Shown: piece by piece, positions 10,959-19,767 of the stretch | How the letters are laid out: the number at the start of each line of letters is the position of its first letter | Position numbering within the stretch: the first letter of the stretch is position 1 | From: Methanomicrobia archaeon | GTDB lineage: Archaea; Methanobacteriota_B; Thermococci; Methanofastidiosales; NM3 | NCBI GenBank assembly: GCA_030603445.1 | Contig: JAUVXU010000007.1 | Coordinates: forward strand, 1-64,000 | DNA length: 64,000 nucleotides | Direction of reading: 5' to 3' | Program-made: the position numbers and the translations under genes | Notes under the pieces: generated by a model | Database searches by the model: none | Told to the model about the DNA's origin: nothing | The model's input: only the letters and a program-made list of their open reading frames with translations

Positions 10959-11567
10959 CTATATCCTATCTGTTCTTGACCTTTGTTCGCGGCGTATATC
11001 TTCAAGCAGTGTTTTTGCTTCAGTCAGCCTGTTGTCAATTTCAACTGCCATTTCAAGAAATTCCTGGGCTTCCATAAGATCCCCTTCCTCAAAAGCTATC
11101 TTGCCTCGATAGAACCAAGGCTCCGCATATTTATTTATTCGTCCATTCAATAAGTGTTCGAGCACTATTTTTGATTCGGTAATTTTACCCATATTATACA
11201 ATGCAATTGCAAATTGGCTGTTTATACGTTCATTATTTGGTTTTTTCTCTAGTGCGAGATTAAAGAGGCTTTCAGCTTCTTCATATTTTCCAATGCGAAC
11301 GAGCACTGATGCTTTCATAGCTAGTAGCTCCGGATTTCCTTTATCAAGTCCACATGCCACTTCATAACACTGCAAAGCTTCCTCGTATTGCTCCAATTTA
11401 GCAAGGAAGTAGCATTTGTTTGCCATAAATACCTTGTTGTATGGTTTTTCTTGCAATGCTTCTTCAATAAGCGCCAAGGCCATTTTGTAATCGCCATCTT
11501 TGCTGGCTTTCACAGCTTTTTTATTGAGGCGTTCTGCTGTGAATTTGATTTTATTTAAAAAACCCAT
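10959..11567 (-). CDS. TPR-repeat protein
   Basis: 202 residues. After a short amphipathic start (M-G-F-L-N-K-I-K-F) the protein is an array of about five tetratricopeptide repeats, recognisable by A-L-x-x-I-E-E-A-L-x-x-x-P, E-E-A-L-Q-C-Y-E-V-A and E-E-A-E-S-L-F-N-L-A-L-E-x-x-P-N. Such arrays bind partner proteins; no catalytic domain is attached. It belongs to a minus-strand run with the PHP and MPN/TPR genes upstream (60 bases away) and the NTPase downstream. Confidence 0.85.
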   Translation of the reverse strand: MGFLNKIKFTAERLNKKAVKASKDGDYKMALALIEEALQEKPYNKVFMANKCYFLAKLEQYEEALQCYEVACGLDKGNPELLAMKASVLVRIGKYEEAESLFNLALEKKPNNERINSQFAIALYNMGKITESKIVLEHLLNGRINKYAEPWFYRGKIAFEEGDLMEAQEFLEMAVEIDNRLTEAKTLLEDIRREQRSRTDRI

Positions 11568-11626
11568 AGACTACATTGTAGGAAGGCATAAATAATATTT
11601 GTGTTTTTCTATATTTGGTATTTTCT

Positions 11627-12196
11627 TTAGCGGCCTATTTTTAACTCTTCAAAAGGCGTCACAAATTTTGGGATAATACAATAAGATTCATTAGGCGCAT
11701 GCGCATCGCTTCCAAAGGATACAGAGACCCCTTTATTTACGGCAGATTGGTATAGTGTTTCGTCAGATGAATATTTTGCATTATATTCAAGAGCAATTCC
11801 GTGTTCGAGAAGAGCTTCAAATAGATATTCCCAATCTGAGCACCATGTGTTTTGTGTTAGTGGGTGAGCTATAATGTCTATCTTCTTTTTTGCTATCAGA
11901 TCAATAAGATCGAGGATATCAAAACCATCAGATACATGTGCAAGGCGGTAGTCGTACCCTTTTGCAATATGACCTACGATTGGAAAGCGAAGTTCAATTC
12001 CGTACAATACTTCAAAATCTAACACTTTTTTAAAGTCTGGCTTCCCGCTATGCTTTACGAATCCAATAATCTCTCTTTCTTGCTCGATTATAGGTAAGGC
12101 GTAATCAAGGATGCTGTATCGTTTTCCAACATGTGTATCAAAATGGATATGTAGGTCATAGTTTTTCCCTTTTCCATAAAAATTGTTGTTTCGCAT
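11627..12196 (-). CDS. PHP-domain metal-dependent phosphoesterase-like protein
   Basis: 189 residues. Metal-binding PHP motifs appear in order: D-L-H-I-H-F-D near residue 14, H-S-G-K-P, G-I-E-L-R-F, I-I-A-H-P-L and G-S-D-A-H-A-P near 165. The domain is short, like archaeal PHP/RNase P p30-type barrels, but p30 proteins usually lack several of these histidines; here they are kept, so phosphoesterase activity is plausible. The start overlaps the end of the upstream TPR gene by 41 bases in another frame, which implies translational coupling. Confidence 0.75.
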   Translation of the reverse strand: MRNNNFYGKGKNYDLHIHFDTHVGKRYSILDYALPIIEQEREIIGFVKHSGKPDFKKVLDFEVLYGIELRFPIVGHIAKGYDYRLAHVSDGFDILDLIDLIAKKKIDIIAHPLTQNTWCSDWEYLFEALLEHGIALEYNAKYSSDETLYQSAVNKGVSVSFGSDAHAPNESYCIIPKFVTPFEELKIGR

Positions 12197-13631
12197 ACGA
12201 ATCCCGTTTTTTTAATACAACAGTTAGGCTGTCGCGTGCTAATCTGAATTCAGGATTAATGTCCAAAGCTTTTTTGTAGTTGTTAATGGCTTCCTCAAGG
12301 TCGCCTTCTTCGAACATAATAAATCCAAGGTTATAGTAAGGGTCTGCATATTCTGGATCTACTTGTATGGCTTTGACAAAATACTCAATAGCATTCTTGT
12401 ATATGCACTTCAGTTTGTAGATCATTCCAATGTTATTGAGCAAGATGCTATTTTTAGGCGTCTTTTTGAGTTGTTGTATATAGGAACCTAGCGATTTATC
12501 AAGATCTCCGGCACCAAAATAACAATCTCCTAACTCACCCCATGCCCACGTATTATGTGGATCCTCATTTATTGATTTTTTTAGCAATTCTATCTTTTCT
12601 TGGATGTTATCGGTGTTTTCTAGTTGTGATAAGGTGTCTTTTGCTCCTTCATATAGATTTGATGAAAACATTTCTGATTCAAATTCTTCGATATTAAGAA
12701 TTGGTTCTAAATCTTCATCTATATAATTTGCTTCCTCTTCTTTGTCAAGGGGTGTTTTTTCGTAAATAGAGGAGAGTTCAAAGAACGCTTCTTTGTAGGA
12801 CCTCATGTTGTAGTATTGTGATGCTCTTTCAATTAACATTTCTATATCATAATCTCCTGTTGCATCGTTCCCAACAGATTTTTTCTCCATTTTTGATTTT
12901 ATTGTCGTTAAAAGTGCATCGTATTTTTCTTTGTATCTGTAAATTACTACGTCATTTTCTATATTTTTTCGGGCACGTTTTAGATAGAACAATGCTCTTC
13001 CAAAAAGTCCATTTGTTGCGAGTTCTTCAGCTTTTTCAAAATCAGGGTAATTTGAGGCTGAAATATTATGGCCTTGCAGGAATGATACATTTTCTCTAAG
13101 ATCCGTCAATGCATCAATTACCATTTCTTTTTTAGTGATGATATGATGTTCTTCTGGTAAGGATGTATCATAATCTGTGAATCGTGCAAGAGTTTTTTGT
13201 TGGGAAATATAATCATCATAATTATTATTAAGTTCATCTATTATTATAAAAGGAACCTTTTCCAAACGCAGTTTGCTAAGATGCATAAATCTGATGTTTT
13301 TTTCTGGGTCTGAATTAACAACTGCCATAACAGTAGTTGGTTTAATATCTTGAATTCGTGTTTGTATTTTAAAGTTTTTAAACGAAATAAAGCTAGCATT
13401 TGGGTCACTTAGATATCCCCATCCAACTATTTCTAGGTTTTCCTTGGTTTTATCAACGTTTCTCGGGAAGTCATTTGTATATTGTGTTTCTACAGCATCA
13501 ATAATATATGTGCATTTTTCAGTATTTGCATAAAATCCGTAAAGAATGAAAATATCTTCTATTTTTTGGGGATTTTTCAAATTTTCCCAAACACGCCTTA
13601 AAATTTTTACCTTAAAGGACATATTTATCAA
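12156..13631 (-). CDS. Degenerate MPN/JAB-like domain fused to TPR repeats
   Basis: 491 residues. The C-terminal third has clear TPRs (A-W-G-E-L-G-D-C-Y-F, L-L-N-N-I-G-M-I-Y, P-Y-Y-N-L-G-F-I-M-F). The first 150 residues resemble a JAB/MPN fold: L-Y-G-F-Y at about 30, then I-V-G-W-G-Y-L-S-D-P (68-77) where an active JAMM enzyme has V-G-W-Y-H-S-H-P, and a downstream V-M-A-V-V-N-S-D. Both metal histidines are missing, so I infer a non-catalytic MPN domain. The middle is acidic and coiled. It is first in a minus-strand operon with the PHP and TPR genes. TPR assignment is firm; MPN is an inference from pattern. Confidence 0.7.
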   Translation of the reverse strand: MINMSFKVKILRRVWENLKNPQKIEDIFILYGFYANTEKCTYIIDAVETQYTNDFPRNVDKTKENLEIVGWGYLSDPNASFISFKNFKIQTRIQDIKPTTVMAVVNSDPEKNIRFMHLSKLRLEKVPFIIIDELNNNYDDYISQQKTLARFTDYDTSLPEEHHIITKKEMVIDALTDLRENVSFLQGHNISASNYPDFEKAEELATNGLFGRALFYLKRARKNIENDVVIYRYKEKYDALLTTIKSKMEKKSVGNDATGDYDIEMLIERASQYYNMRSYKEAFFELSSIYEKTPLDKEEEANYIDEDLEPILNIEEFESEMFSSNLYEGAKDTLSQLENTDNIQEKIELLKKSINEDPHNTWAWGELGDCYFGAGDLDKSLGSYIQQLKKTPKNSILLNNIGMIYKLKCIYKNAIEYFVKAIQVDPEYADPYYNLGFIMFEEGDLEEAINNYKKALDINPEFRLARDSLTVVLKKRDSYAKQQFLWKREKL

Positions 13632-13765
13632 TATATTCTCTCTTACATACCTTATTAAATATTTTTCTGTCTCCTAGTGCGATGGCCTATTTTCTACAAC
13701 AATAATTCATTTGCTATGTGTTCAAAAATATTGTGAAGTATTGGCTTTTTCATACATCATTGGAA

Positions 13766-13777
13766 ATATTTATAAAT
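13766..13777 (+). promoter_or_regulatory. TATA box of the MobB-like gene
   Basis: The string atatttataaat, preceded by tggaa (a BRE-like element), ends 26 bases before the ATG at 13804. It sets the start of that gene at 13804 rather than at an in-frame ATG 93 bases upstream that would precede the promoter. Confidence 0.55.
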
Positions 13778-13803
13778 TAAGAATATATTATCATATTGAT
13801 ATT

Positions 13804-14538
13804 ATGAAAGTATTTGGTGTGTACGGATTCAAAAATTCAGGCAAAACGGCTGTTGTTACCTCTATTGTGCGTGAATTGCGCAGAAGAGGAAAAAGCGTAG
13901 CTGCTATAAAACAAGTTTCTCATCCCGATTTCTCTATAGACACTCCCGGAGTTGATACGGATTTGTTCTCAAAGGCAGGGGCGCGCAGCATAGGTGTTGT
14001 TAGTGAGAATGAAACGTCAATTATCTATAAGAATAGAAAATCTCTTATGGATCTCATTCCATTTTTTAATGCAGATTACCTGATCCTCGAAGGATTTAGG
14101 CAAGCGCTTGTTCCAAAGATCATAACTGCACGCAACAAAGAGGAACTTGAAAAGGATTTTCGTCGAGAAGTGTTTGCTGTCAGTGGGCTTGTAGCTAATG
14201 AAATATTAGAATACAAGGGAAAGAAAGCAATATCAATAGGCAAGATTGAAAAACTTGTGGATATAGTGGAAGAGAAGAGTTTTGAGAAGATCCCTGAGCT
14301 AAATTGTAAAGGTTGTGGCCTCACTTGTGAGGAAATGATGTATGCGGTAGTTGAGGGTGAACGTTCTATAGAGGAATGTCTTACGCTCAAGAAAGATGTA
14401 AAAATAATGGTTGGCGATAAGGAGCTGCAAATAAATATCTTTGTTCAAAATATTATAAAGAACACTATTCAAGGCATGCTTTCATCTCTTAATAACTATA
14501 CCGACGACACTGTGCAAATAACGATAGAATATCCGTGA
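13804..14538 (+). CDS. MobB-like molybdopterin-guanine dinucleotide biosynthesis protein with C-terminal Cys domain
   Basis: 244 residues from the ATG chosen by promoter position. The N-terminal P-loop G-F-K-N-S-G-K-T (about 8-15) and the MobB-type V-A-A-I-K-Q-V-S-H-P-D-F, D-T-P-G-V-D-T-D and L-I-L-E-G-F-R mark a GTP-binding MobB protein, an accessory to attaching GMP to molybdopterin. From about residue 165 a second part begins with C-x-x-C-x-x-x-C (C-K-G-C-G-L-T-C) and a fourth Cys (E-E-C-L), probably a metal or Fe-S site. The window also has mobA and a molybdopterin formate dehydrogenase, giving it a client. The tail continues into taw2 after four bases. Confidence 0.82.
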   Translation: MKVFGVYGFKNSGKTAVVTSIVRELRRRGKSVAAIKQVSHPDFSIDTPGVDTDLFSKAGARSIGVVSENETSIIYKNRKSLMDLIPFFNADYLILEGFRQALVPKIITARNKEELEKDFRREVFAVSGLVANEILEYKGKKAISIGKIEKLVDIVEEKSFEKIPELNCKGCGLTCEEMMYAVVEGERSIEECLTLKKDVKIMVGDKELQINIFVQNIIKNTIQGMLSSLNNYTDDTVQITIEYP

Positions 14539-14542
14539 TGGC

Positions 14543-15376
14543 ATGGAGGGGCGCCATTTTCGCGATATCAAGAATTCTTTGTCTTCTTTTCTATCCGAGA
14601 GGGAGCTTAGCATGCTTCCTATGCATTATGATTCATTAGGCGACATAATATTACTGCATATCCCCCCTATCTTGGTTAAACATAAGCATCGTATAGCAAG
14701 AGCATATAAGACGACATTGGGTGCCAAGGCAGTGTTAGAAAAACAATACATTTCGGGAGAATTCAGAAAACCCATGCACACCCTTCTTGCTGGTTCAGGA
14801 ACAGAAACCGTACATAAGGAGAATGGCATCAAATACAAAATGGACCTTTTACAAGTAATGTTCTCTACAGGCAATATATCAGAGAGGATTCGCATGTCAA
14901 GAGTTAAAAATGTTGGCCCGGTGGTAGATATGTTTGCAGGCATAGGTTACTTCTCACTACCTATTGCAAAATATACTGGTGCGGATGTAATTGCACTAGA
15001 AAAGAACCCAATATCTTTTAATTATCTCAAAGAAAATATAGTCCTTAACAAACTTTCGGACAAAGTGGTTGCATATAATATGGACTGTAGAGATTATACA
15101 GGAGAACCTGCATCCCGCATCGTGATGGGATATGTAGGCACGACAAATGTATTTCTTGACAAGGCTTTCTCTATTGCTGCAGATGGCTGCATCATACATT
15201 TTCATCAGACGATTCATCAACAGAATATGCAATATGAGCTTTTAGGACAGATTAAAGAGGCGGCTGAGAGGAACAATTGTGAGGTATCTGCCAACGATGC
15301 AAGGGTCGTAAAGAAGTATTCTCCAGGAGTTGTACATGCTGTTGTGGACTTTGCTGTGAAAAAGATTTATAAATAA
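14543..15376 (+). CDS. taw2: tRNA(Phe) wyosine aminocarboxypropyltransferase Taw2 (TYW2)
   Basis: 277 residues with the Trm5/TYW2 fold: a short N-terminal part, then SAM motif V-V-D-M-F-A-G-I-G-Y-F-S and A-L-E-K-N-P. The discriminating loop reads M-G-Y-V-G-T-T, as in TYW2 enzymes, rather than the N-L-P-type loop of the m1G37 methylase Trm5. It should therefore transfer the 3-amino-3-carboxypropyl group of SAM to 4-demethylwyosine at position 37 of tRNA-Phe. It is followed 19 bases later by another tRNA-modification gene, tgtA, an operon that makes functional sense. Confidence 0.85.
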   Translation: MEGRHFRDIKNSLSSFLSERELSMLPMHYDSLGDIILLHIPPILVKHKHRIARAYKTTLGAKAVLEKQYISGEFRKPMHTLLAGSGTETVHKENGIKYKMDLLQVMFSTGNISERIRMSRVKNVGPVVDMFAGIGYFSLPIAKYTGADVIALEKNPISFNYLKENIVLNKLSDKVVAYNMDCRDYTGEPASRIVMGYVGTTNVFLDKAFSIAADGCIIHFHQTIHQQNMQYELLGQIKEAAERNNCEVSANDARVVKKYSPGVVHAVVDFAVKKIYK

Positions 15377-15395
15377 TAAGGGGAATGATGCCCAG

Positions 15396-17108
15396 ATGTT
15401 TGAGATAAAAGCGAAAGATGGCCTTGGAAGGATTGGACGTTTACAGATAAGGAATAAAGTGGTCGAGACGCCCACGATAATGCCTGTTATTAATCCTGGA
15501 AAATTGGTAATATCTCCAAGTGAAATGAAAGATAAGTTTGACACTAAGATCATTATCACAAATTCATATATTATCTATTCATCCCCCCGCTTAAAGGAGA
15601 AAGCATTGGAGCATGGCGTTCATAATCTTCTTGAATATGGTGGAATAGTTGTAACAGATTCTGGTTCTTTTCAACTGGCGCAGTACCACGATGTAAATGT
15701 CACTAATAGCGAGATTGTACAGTTCCAAAACGATATAGATGTCGATGTGGCTACGTTCCTTGACATACCTACACCGCCTGATGTTACTTATGAAAAGGCT
15801 AAAAATGACCTGAACATAACATTGGAACGTGCAAGAGAGGCACGCATACTGCGTGAGGGATATCTCAATGGCACTGTACAAGGCTCAACACACCTTTCTC
15901 TTCGTAAAAAATCTGCTCGCGATATAGGGAAAATCGACTTTGAGATACACCCAATTGGGGCAGTAGTGCCTCTTTTTTTACAGTACAGATTCAAAGATGT
16001 TGTAGATATAGTGCTTACGGCGAAAAAAGAGCTTTCACCTGCAAAGCCGGTACACCTTTTTGGTGCTGGACACCCTATGGCGTTTTCTCTCTTCGTCTTG
16101 CTTGGATGCGATCTTTTTGATTCTGCAGCATATGTTCTATATGCGCGAGACAATCGCTACTTAACTATCACAGGCACTAAGAAATTAGATGAACTTGCTT
16201 ATTTCCCATGCAAATGCCCGGTATGTAGTAGCCATACTCCAAAAGAGCTAATGGCAATGCCTTCAAATGAAAGAATCCGTCTTTTGGCAATGCATAATCT
16301 TCACGTTACGTATGAGGAACTTGCATGTATAAAACAAGCAATACATGAAGGTTCATTGTGGGATCTTGTTGAAATGCGCGTGAGGAGCCACCCGAAACTA
16401 TATTATGCATTCAAGGAGGTCAAGAAATATCGCGATTTTATTAGAAAGTACGATCCCTTAGTAAAACGTTCAACAGCTTTTTACACAGGTCTAGAATCCA
16501 AATCTCGCCCTGTATTTCATACAGCTAAACTTCGCGCCCAAGACCGTGTTTCACCTATGAAAACTTTGGTCCATCCGATAATTGGACAATTTCCAGAATC
16601 TTTAGCGCACACATATCCCTTCAATGTTGAGATGGATAAAGAATTTGAGATCAATGTACCAGAACGAACTATGGTAGAAGAGATAGCTGATTATCAGTTC
16701 GGGCGCGATATCGGAAAACGCTTGTTCAAAGACACTACGATAAGTTATTCACGTAACGATAGGGTACGCACCCTTATTTCTGATGGGGTGGTCGTTGCAA
16801 CGCTACGTGCACGTGATGGTCTTTTGATACTTGGAGACGAGGGCCAGAGGAGATTGCATAATATACTTCCATCTCCTTCTTATCGTGTTATAGTCGATGA
16901 TGAAGTTGCACCATATATAAAATCCCATGGGGACGTATTTTCAAAATTCGTAAAGGGAATTGATACAAATCTCTATAGTGGCGAGGAAGTATTAATCGTT
17001 GATGAAAACGACTCATTGCTAGGTTCTGGATGGCTGTTGCTCTCACCATCTGAAATACCTTTTTTCACGAGAGGAATAGCAGTTAAAACGCGCAGGGGAA
17101 CAAAATAA
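15396..17108 (+). CDS. tgtA: Archaeosine tRNA-guanine(15) transglycosylase
   Basis: 570 residues. The TIM-barrel catalytic part contains T-P-T-I-M-P-V-I-N-P-G, G-I-V-V-T-D-S-G-S-F-Q, V-A-T-F-L-D-I-P-T-P-P-D and the zinc motif C-K-C-P-V-C-S-S-H near residue 270. The C-terminal 80 residues are a PUA domain (G-E-E-V-L-I-V-D, ending G-I-A-V-K-T-R). The enzyme replaces G15 of archaeal tRNAs with preQ0, the first step toward archaeosine. Complete at both ends, slightly shorter than many homologues. The ATG at 15396 is preceded by a weak aagggga sequence. Confidence 0.95.
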   Translation: MFEIKAKDGLGRIGRLQIRNKVVETPTIMPVINPGKLVISPSEMKDKFDTKIIITNSYIIYSSPRLKEKALEHGVHNLLEYGGIVVTDSGSFQLAQYHDVNVTNSEIVQFQNDIDVDVATFLDIPTPPDVTYEKAKNDLNITLERAREARILREGYLNGTVQGSTHLSLRKKSARDIGKIDFEIHPIGAVVPLFLQYRFKDVVDIVLTAKKELSPAKPVHLFGAGHPMAFSLFVLLGCDLFDSAAYVLYARDNRYLTITGTKKLDELAYFPCKCPVCSSHTPKELMAMPSNERIRLLAMHNLHVTYEELACIKQAIHEGSLWDLVEMRVRSHPKLYYAFKEVKKYRDFIRKYDPLVKRSTAFYTGLESKSRPVFHTAKLRAQDRVSPMKTLVHPIIGQFPESLAHTYPFNVEMDKEFEINVPERTMVEEIADYQFGRDIGKRLFKDTTISYSRNDRVRTLISDGVVVATLRARDGLLILGDEGQRRLHNILPSPSYRVIVDDEVAPYIKSHGDVFSKFVKGIDTNLYSGEEVLIVDENDSLLGSGWLLLSPSEIPFFTRGIAVKTRRGTK

Positions 17109-17188
17109 ATAAATTTCATGCCAATACATTTATATTTATATGTGATATTTAAGATGATACTTCTGCTCTGTTATGGATGTGAACTACT

Positions 17189-17524
17189 ATGGAATTTTGT
17201 CCCGAGTGTGAATCATTAATAATTCCAACGAAAAAGGATGGAAAGACACTTCTTATCTGTAAGAAGTGTGGTTATGCCAGAGATGTGGATTTGAATGATT
17301 CAAATTCTAAATTTATTGTACAAGAAAAGATATCTCATTCTCCAAAGGAAAAATTGATTGTCATTGAGGAAAATGTAGACACCCTTCCAAAGACACGCGA
17401 AGAATGCCCAAAATGCGGGAACAGGGAAGCATTTTGGTGGGAGATACAAACACGTTCTAGTGACGAGCCTTCAACTAAATTTTACCGTTGTGTAAAATGT
17501 TCTCATACGTGGAGGGAGTACTAA
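17189..17524 (+). CDS. tfs: Transcription factor S (TFIIS-like RNA polymerase cleavage factor)
   Basis: 111 residues with two zinc ribbons: N-terminal C-P-E-C ... C-x-x-C (as in RPB9) and C-terminal C-P-K-C-G-N ... C-V-K-C. The hairpin tip of the second ribbon carries R-S-S-D-E-P, with the Asp-Glu pair that enters the polymerase active site to promote cleavage of backtracked RNA, so it should be active. It opens the information-processing cluster and its stop codon shares one base with the next start. Confidence 0.93.
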   Translation: MEFCPECESLIIPTKKDGKTLLICKKCGYARDVDLNDSNSKFIVQEKISHSPKEKLIVIEENVDTLPKTREECPKCGNREAFWWEIQTRSSDEPSTKFYRCVKCSHTWREY

Positions 17525-17835
17525 TGTCACGCAGGATGCGACGTATCCCTGCTAAAATTGTGCAAATAGACAAACTTCAAGAATCATCACGCGTAGCGGT
17601 ATTGGGCACAATAATACAAAAGAGTGATAGTGCTGTGATAATCGATGATGGGACCGGGCAGGTTGAGGTAGTTCTCAACGAGAATGTGCCTTATGATGTC
17701 AAAGATATCGTGCGTGTATTTGGAAGAGTTTATGGACAAACGATTGAGGCAGAGCTTATTCAAGATACAAAAGATATAAATACGGATTTGTATAAAAAAT
17801 CAGTGAATATCATAAAAAAATATCATGAATTTTAG
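17524..17835 (+). CDS. Small OB-fold nucleic-acid-binding protein
   Basis: 103 residues from the ATG that overlaps the TFS stop (taATG), a coupled start preferred to an upstream in-frame ATG inside tfs. The sequence V-A-V-L-G-T-I-I-Q-K-S, V-I-I-D-D-G-T-G-Q-V-E-V and V-R-V-F-G-R-V-Y-G is a single OB fold of the RPA/tRNA-helicase type. Related archaeal proteins are presumed single-strand DNA-binding accessories of RPA. Lying between TFS and PCNA, it fits replication or repair. No zinc finger is attached. Confidence 0.75.
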   Translation: MSRRMRRIPAKIVQIDKLQESSRVAVLGTIIQKSDSAVIIDDGTGQVEVVLNENVPYDVKDIVRVFGRVYGQTIEAELIQDTKDINTDLYKKSVNIIKKYHEF

Positions 17836-18068
17836 TTTGTTTTTAAAGTTATTTCTATAGATTAGTTTACATATTGCTTAACTTATCGGGCTTGTTCATT
17901 GGATATTTATCGCATTATAATTATTAACCGGGGCAAAATCGTTTTTAAGTTTTCATACAGTTTAAAGATATAAATGTTTGACTTATAAATGAATTTATAC
18001 AATACAACAAGTATATTAAGAAAACCTTTTAATAAAAAACATGAGTAGTAATCTTATTGGTGGTAGAG

Positions 18069-18803
18069 ATGTTTGAAGCTAAAATTGAAGCGAAAAATTG
18101 GAAAAATATTATTTCGATAATAGGAAGTATCATTGAAGAAGCACCTTTAAAGTTTACCGCTGAAGCTTTGACGCTTCGTGCAATGGATCCGTCCCACATT
18201 TCTTTAATAGATCTTGAGCTTCCAAAAGACCAGTTCATTGAGTACTCCATTGATAATGAGCGAGTTATTGGAATAGATGTAGATGAGATGGCGCGAGTCA
18301 TGAGCAGAAGTAAACCAACTGACATAATGATAATAAAAGCAGACGAAGATGCAAATAAAATTTTTATCACTTTTGTAGGGGAATCAAAGCGACGTTTTGG
18401 CCTTCCTATTATCGACACACCTGAACAATCCCAGTTAAAACTTCCAGACTTTCCAACAAATTCAATTGTTGGAATAGATGCATCTCTTTTCAAAGATGGC
18501 ATCAAAGATGCCTCTATCGTTGCGGATCATATTACCCTTGAGACAACAGAAGAAGCTTTTATAATGGGGGCAGAAGGCGACATAGGAGACATTGAAACGA
18601 AGATAGAAAAGGATTCCTTAGTTGAATTCAAATTACAAGAAACATGCAGAGCAACGTTTAATTTGAGTTATTTGGCAGATGTCTCTAGTTCTATAACAGG
18701 CCCCATAACACTCGAGTTAGGTCTAGATGCACCGATCCTGATGAACTTTGAAGCAGGAGGCGCAACAATTAAATTTGTCCTTGCACCCAGGATAGAACGA
18801 TGA
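18069..18803 (+). CDS. pcn: DNA polymerase sliding clamp PCNA
   Basis: 244 residues from the ATG at 18069 (M-F-E-A-K-I), the conventional PCNA start, with ggtgg just upstream; the TTG at 18057 would add only four residues. Typical motifs are L-R-A-M-D-P-S-H-I-S-L near residue 40, the interdomain linker, and the C-terminal L-A-P-R-I-E-R. It forms the trimeric clamp for DNA polymerases, FEN1 and ligase. The stop overlaps the GINS start (ATGA). About 230 bases of AT-rich intergenic DNA precede it, with ttttaataaaa near 18028 as a candidate TATA box. Confidence 0.96.
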   Translation: MFEAKIEAKNWKNIISIIGSIIEEAPLKFTAEALTLRAMDPSHISLIDLELPKDQFIEYSIDNERVIGIDVDEMARVMSRSKPTDIMIIKADEDANKIFITFVGESKRRFGLPIIDTPEQSQLKLPDFPTNSIVGIDASLFKDGIKDASIVADHITLETTEEAFIMGAEGDIGDIETKIEKDSLVEFKLQETCRATFNLSYLADVSSSITGPITLELGLDAPILMNFEAGGATIKFVLAPRIER

Positions 18804-19294
18804 TAGAGCTTGATACAGCCCTTACACAAGAGATTGAAACAGAACAGCTTGGAGACATAGACGAGAGTTTCTTTGAGCGAGTGGCTCATTATATAAAAAA
18901 ATTGGAAAATCATGCATACAAAACAAGTGGAATAGATAATGATATATTAATTGCAGAAATCTCCGAAGTTAAAAATAAAATTTCACAGTTATTTGATTTG
19001 CGCATGAGAAAGATAGTTTGCTTTAACGATTCAAATCTTATTACAGATGAGCAAAAGATTTTTAAACAAGTCTTATCATTGAAAATGCAATACCGTAAAG
19101 AACTACTTGAGCCAATTTTAAGGGGCGAGTATGCTTTCGAGAGAGACGGATTTATAAAGGCAAAGGTGAGAATACAAATTCCCTCCTTTTTAGGAGAGGA
19201 TTTAAGAAAATATGGGCCCTACAAACCGGGTGATGTTGATCATTTTCCAGAAAAAATTCATACACTTTTAAAAGAGCGCGGCTTAATAGATTAA
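18800..19294 (+). CDS. GINS complex subunit (Gins51-type)
   Basis: 164 residues, starting inside the pcn stop. The long helical A-domain occupies the first 110 residues; the small B-domain at the end reads [13 protein letters not shown] and [13 protein letters not shown], ending in L-L-K-E-R-G-L, the conserved tail of archaeal Gins51. GINS joins MCM and Cdc45/RecJ (GAN) in the CMG helicase. The pcn-gins-eL42 order is common in Euryarchaeota and supports the call. Confidence 0.85.
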   Translation: MIELDTALTQEIETEQLGDIDESFFERVAHYIKKLENHAYKTSGIDNDILIAEISEVKNKISQLFDLRMRKIVCFNDSNLITDEQKIFKQVLSLKMQYRKELLEPILRGEYAFERDGFIKAKVRIQIPSFLGEDLRKYGPYKPGDVDHFPEKIHTLLKERGLID

Positions 19295-19307
19295 GAAGGT
19301 GAAAAAA

Positions 19308-19592
19308 ATGATAATGCCAAAAACAAGGAGAACTTACTGTCCTAATTGTAAAAAACATACTGTTCATAAGATTAAGGTTGTAAAAAAGAAGAAAAGAGGC
19401 GAGTTATCTAGTGGTCAAAGAAGATTTAGGCGCAAGCTGGCAGGGTATGGCGGATACCCAAGGCCGAAACCTTCTGGTGAGAAACCTACTCGAAAGCATG
19501 ATTTGCGTTTTGTTTGCACAGAATGTAAAAAAGCACAGACAAAAAAAGGTTTCAGAGTAAAGAAATTAGAGTTTAGGGAGGTGCATGCATGA
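19308..19592 (+). CDS. rpl44e: Ribosomal protein eL42 (L44e)
   Basis: 94 residues. The start is set at the ATG 19308 because aaggtg at 19296-19301 is correctly spaced for it; the GTG at 19299 lies within that ribosome-binding site. [12 protein letters not shown] opens a zinc site closed by C-T-E-C near residue 73. The basic centre G-Y-G-G-Y-P-R-P-K is the universally conserved loop that reaches the E-site of the large subunit. It overlaps the S27e start by four bases. Confidence 0.95.
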   Translation: MIMPKTRRTYCPNCKKHTVHKIKVVKKKKRGELSSGQRRFRRKLAGYGGYPRPKPSGEKPTRKHDLRFVCTECKKAQTKKGFRVKKLEFREVHA

Positions 19593-19762
19593 TTACAAAG
19601 TCCAAGTTTGTCAAGGTAAAATGCGAAGATTGTGGCAATGAACAGAATGTTTTTAACAAACCTTCCACTAATGTGAGATGCATCGTTTGCGGAAAAACAT
19701 TAGTTGAATGTAAGGGGGGGCTTGGCGAATTTAAATCTAAAATCATCGCTGAGCTGGAGTGA
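19589..19762 (+). CDS. rps27e: Ribosomal protein eS27 (S27e)
   Basis: 57 residues. The ATG at 19589 overlaps the end of eL42. The zinc ribbon is complete: C-E-D-C-G and C-I-V-C-G-K, with F-V-K-V-K-C at the front, as in all archaeal S27e proteins. It is a small-subunit protein. The string ggagtga across its stop codon is the ribosome-binding site for the next gene. Confidence 0.95.
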   Translation: MITKSKFVKVKCEDCGNEQNVFNKPSTNVRCIVCGKTLVECKGGLGEFKSKIIAELE

Positions 19763-19767
19763 AAACA

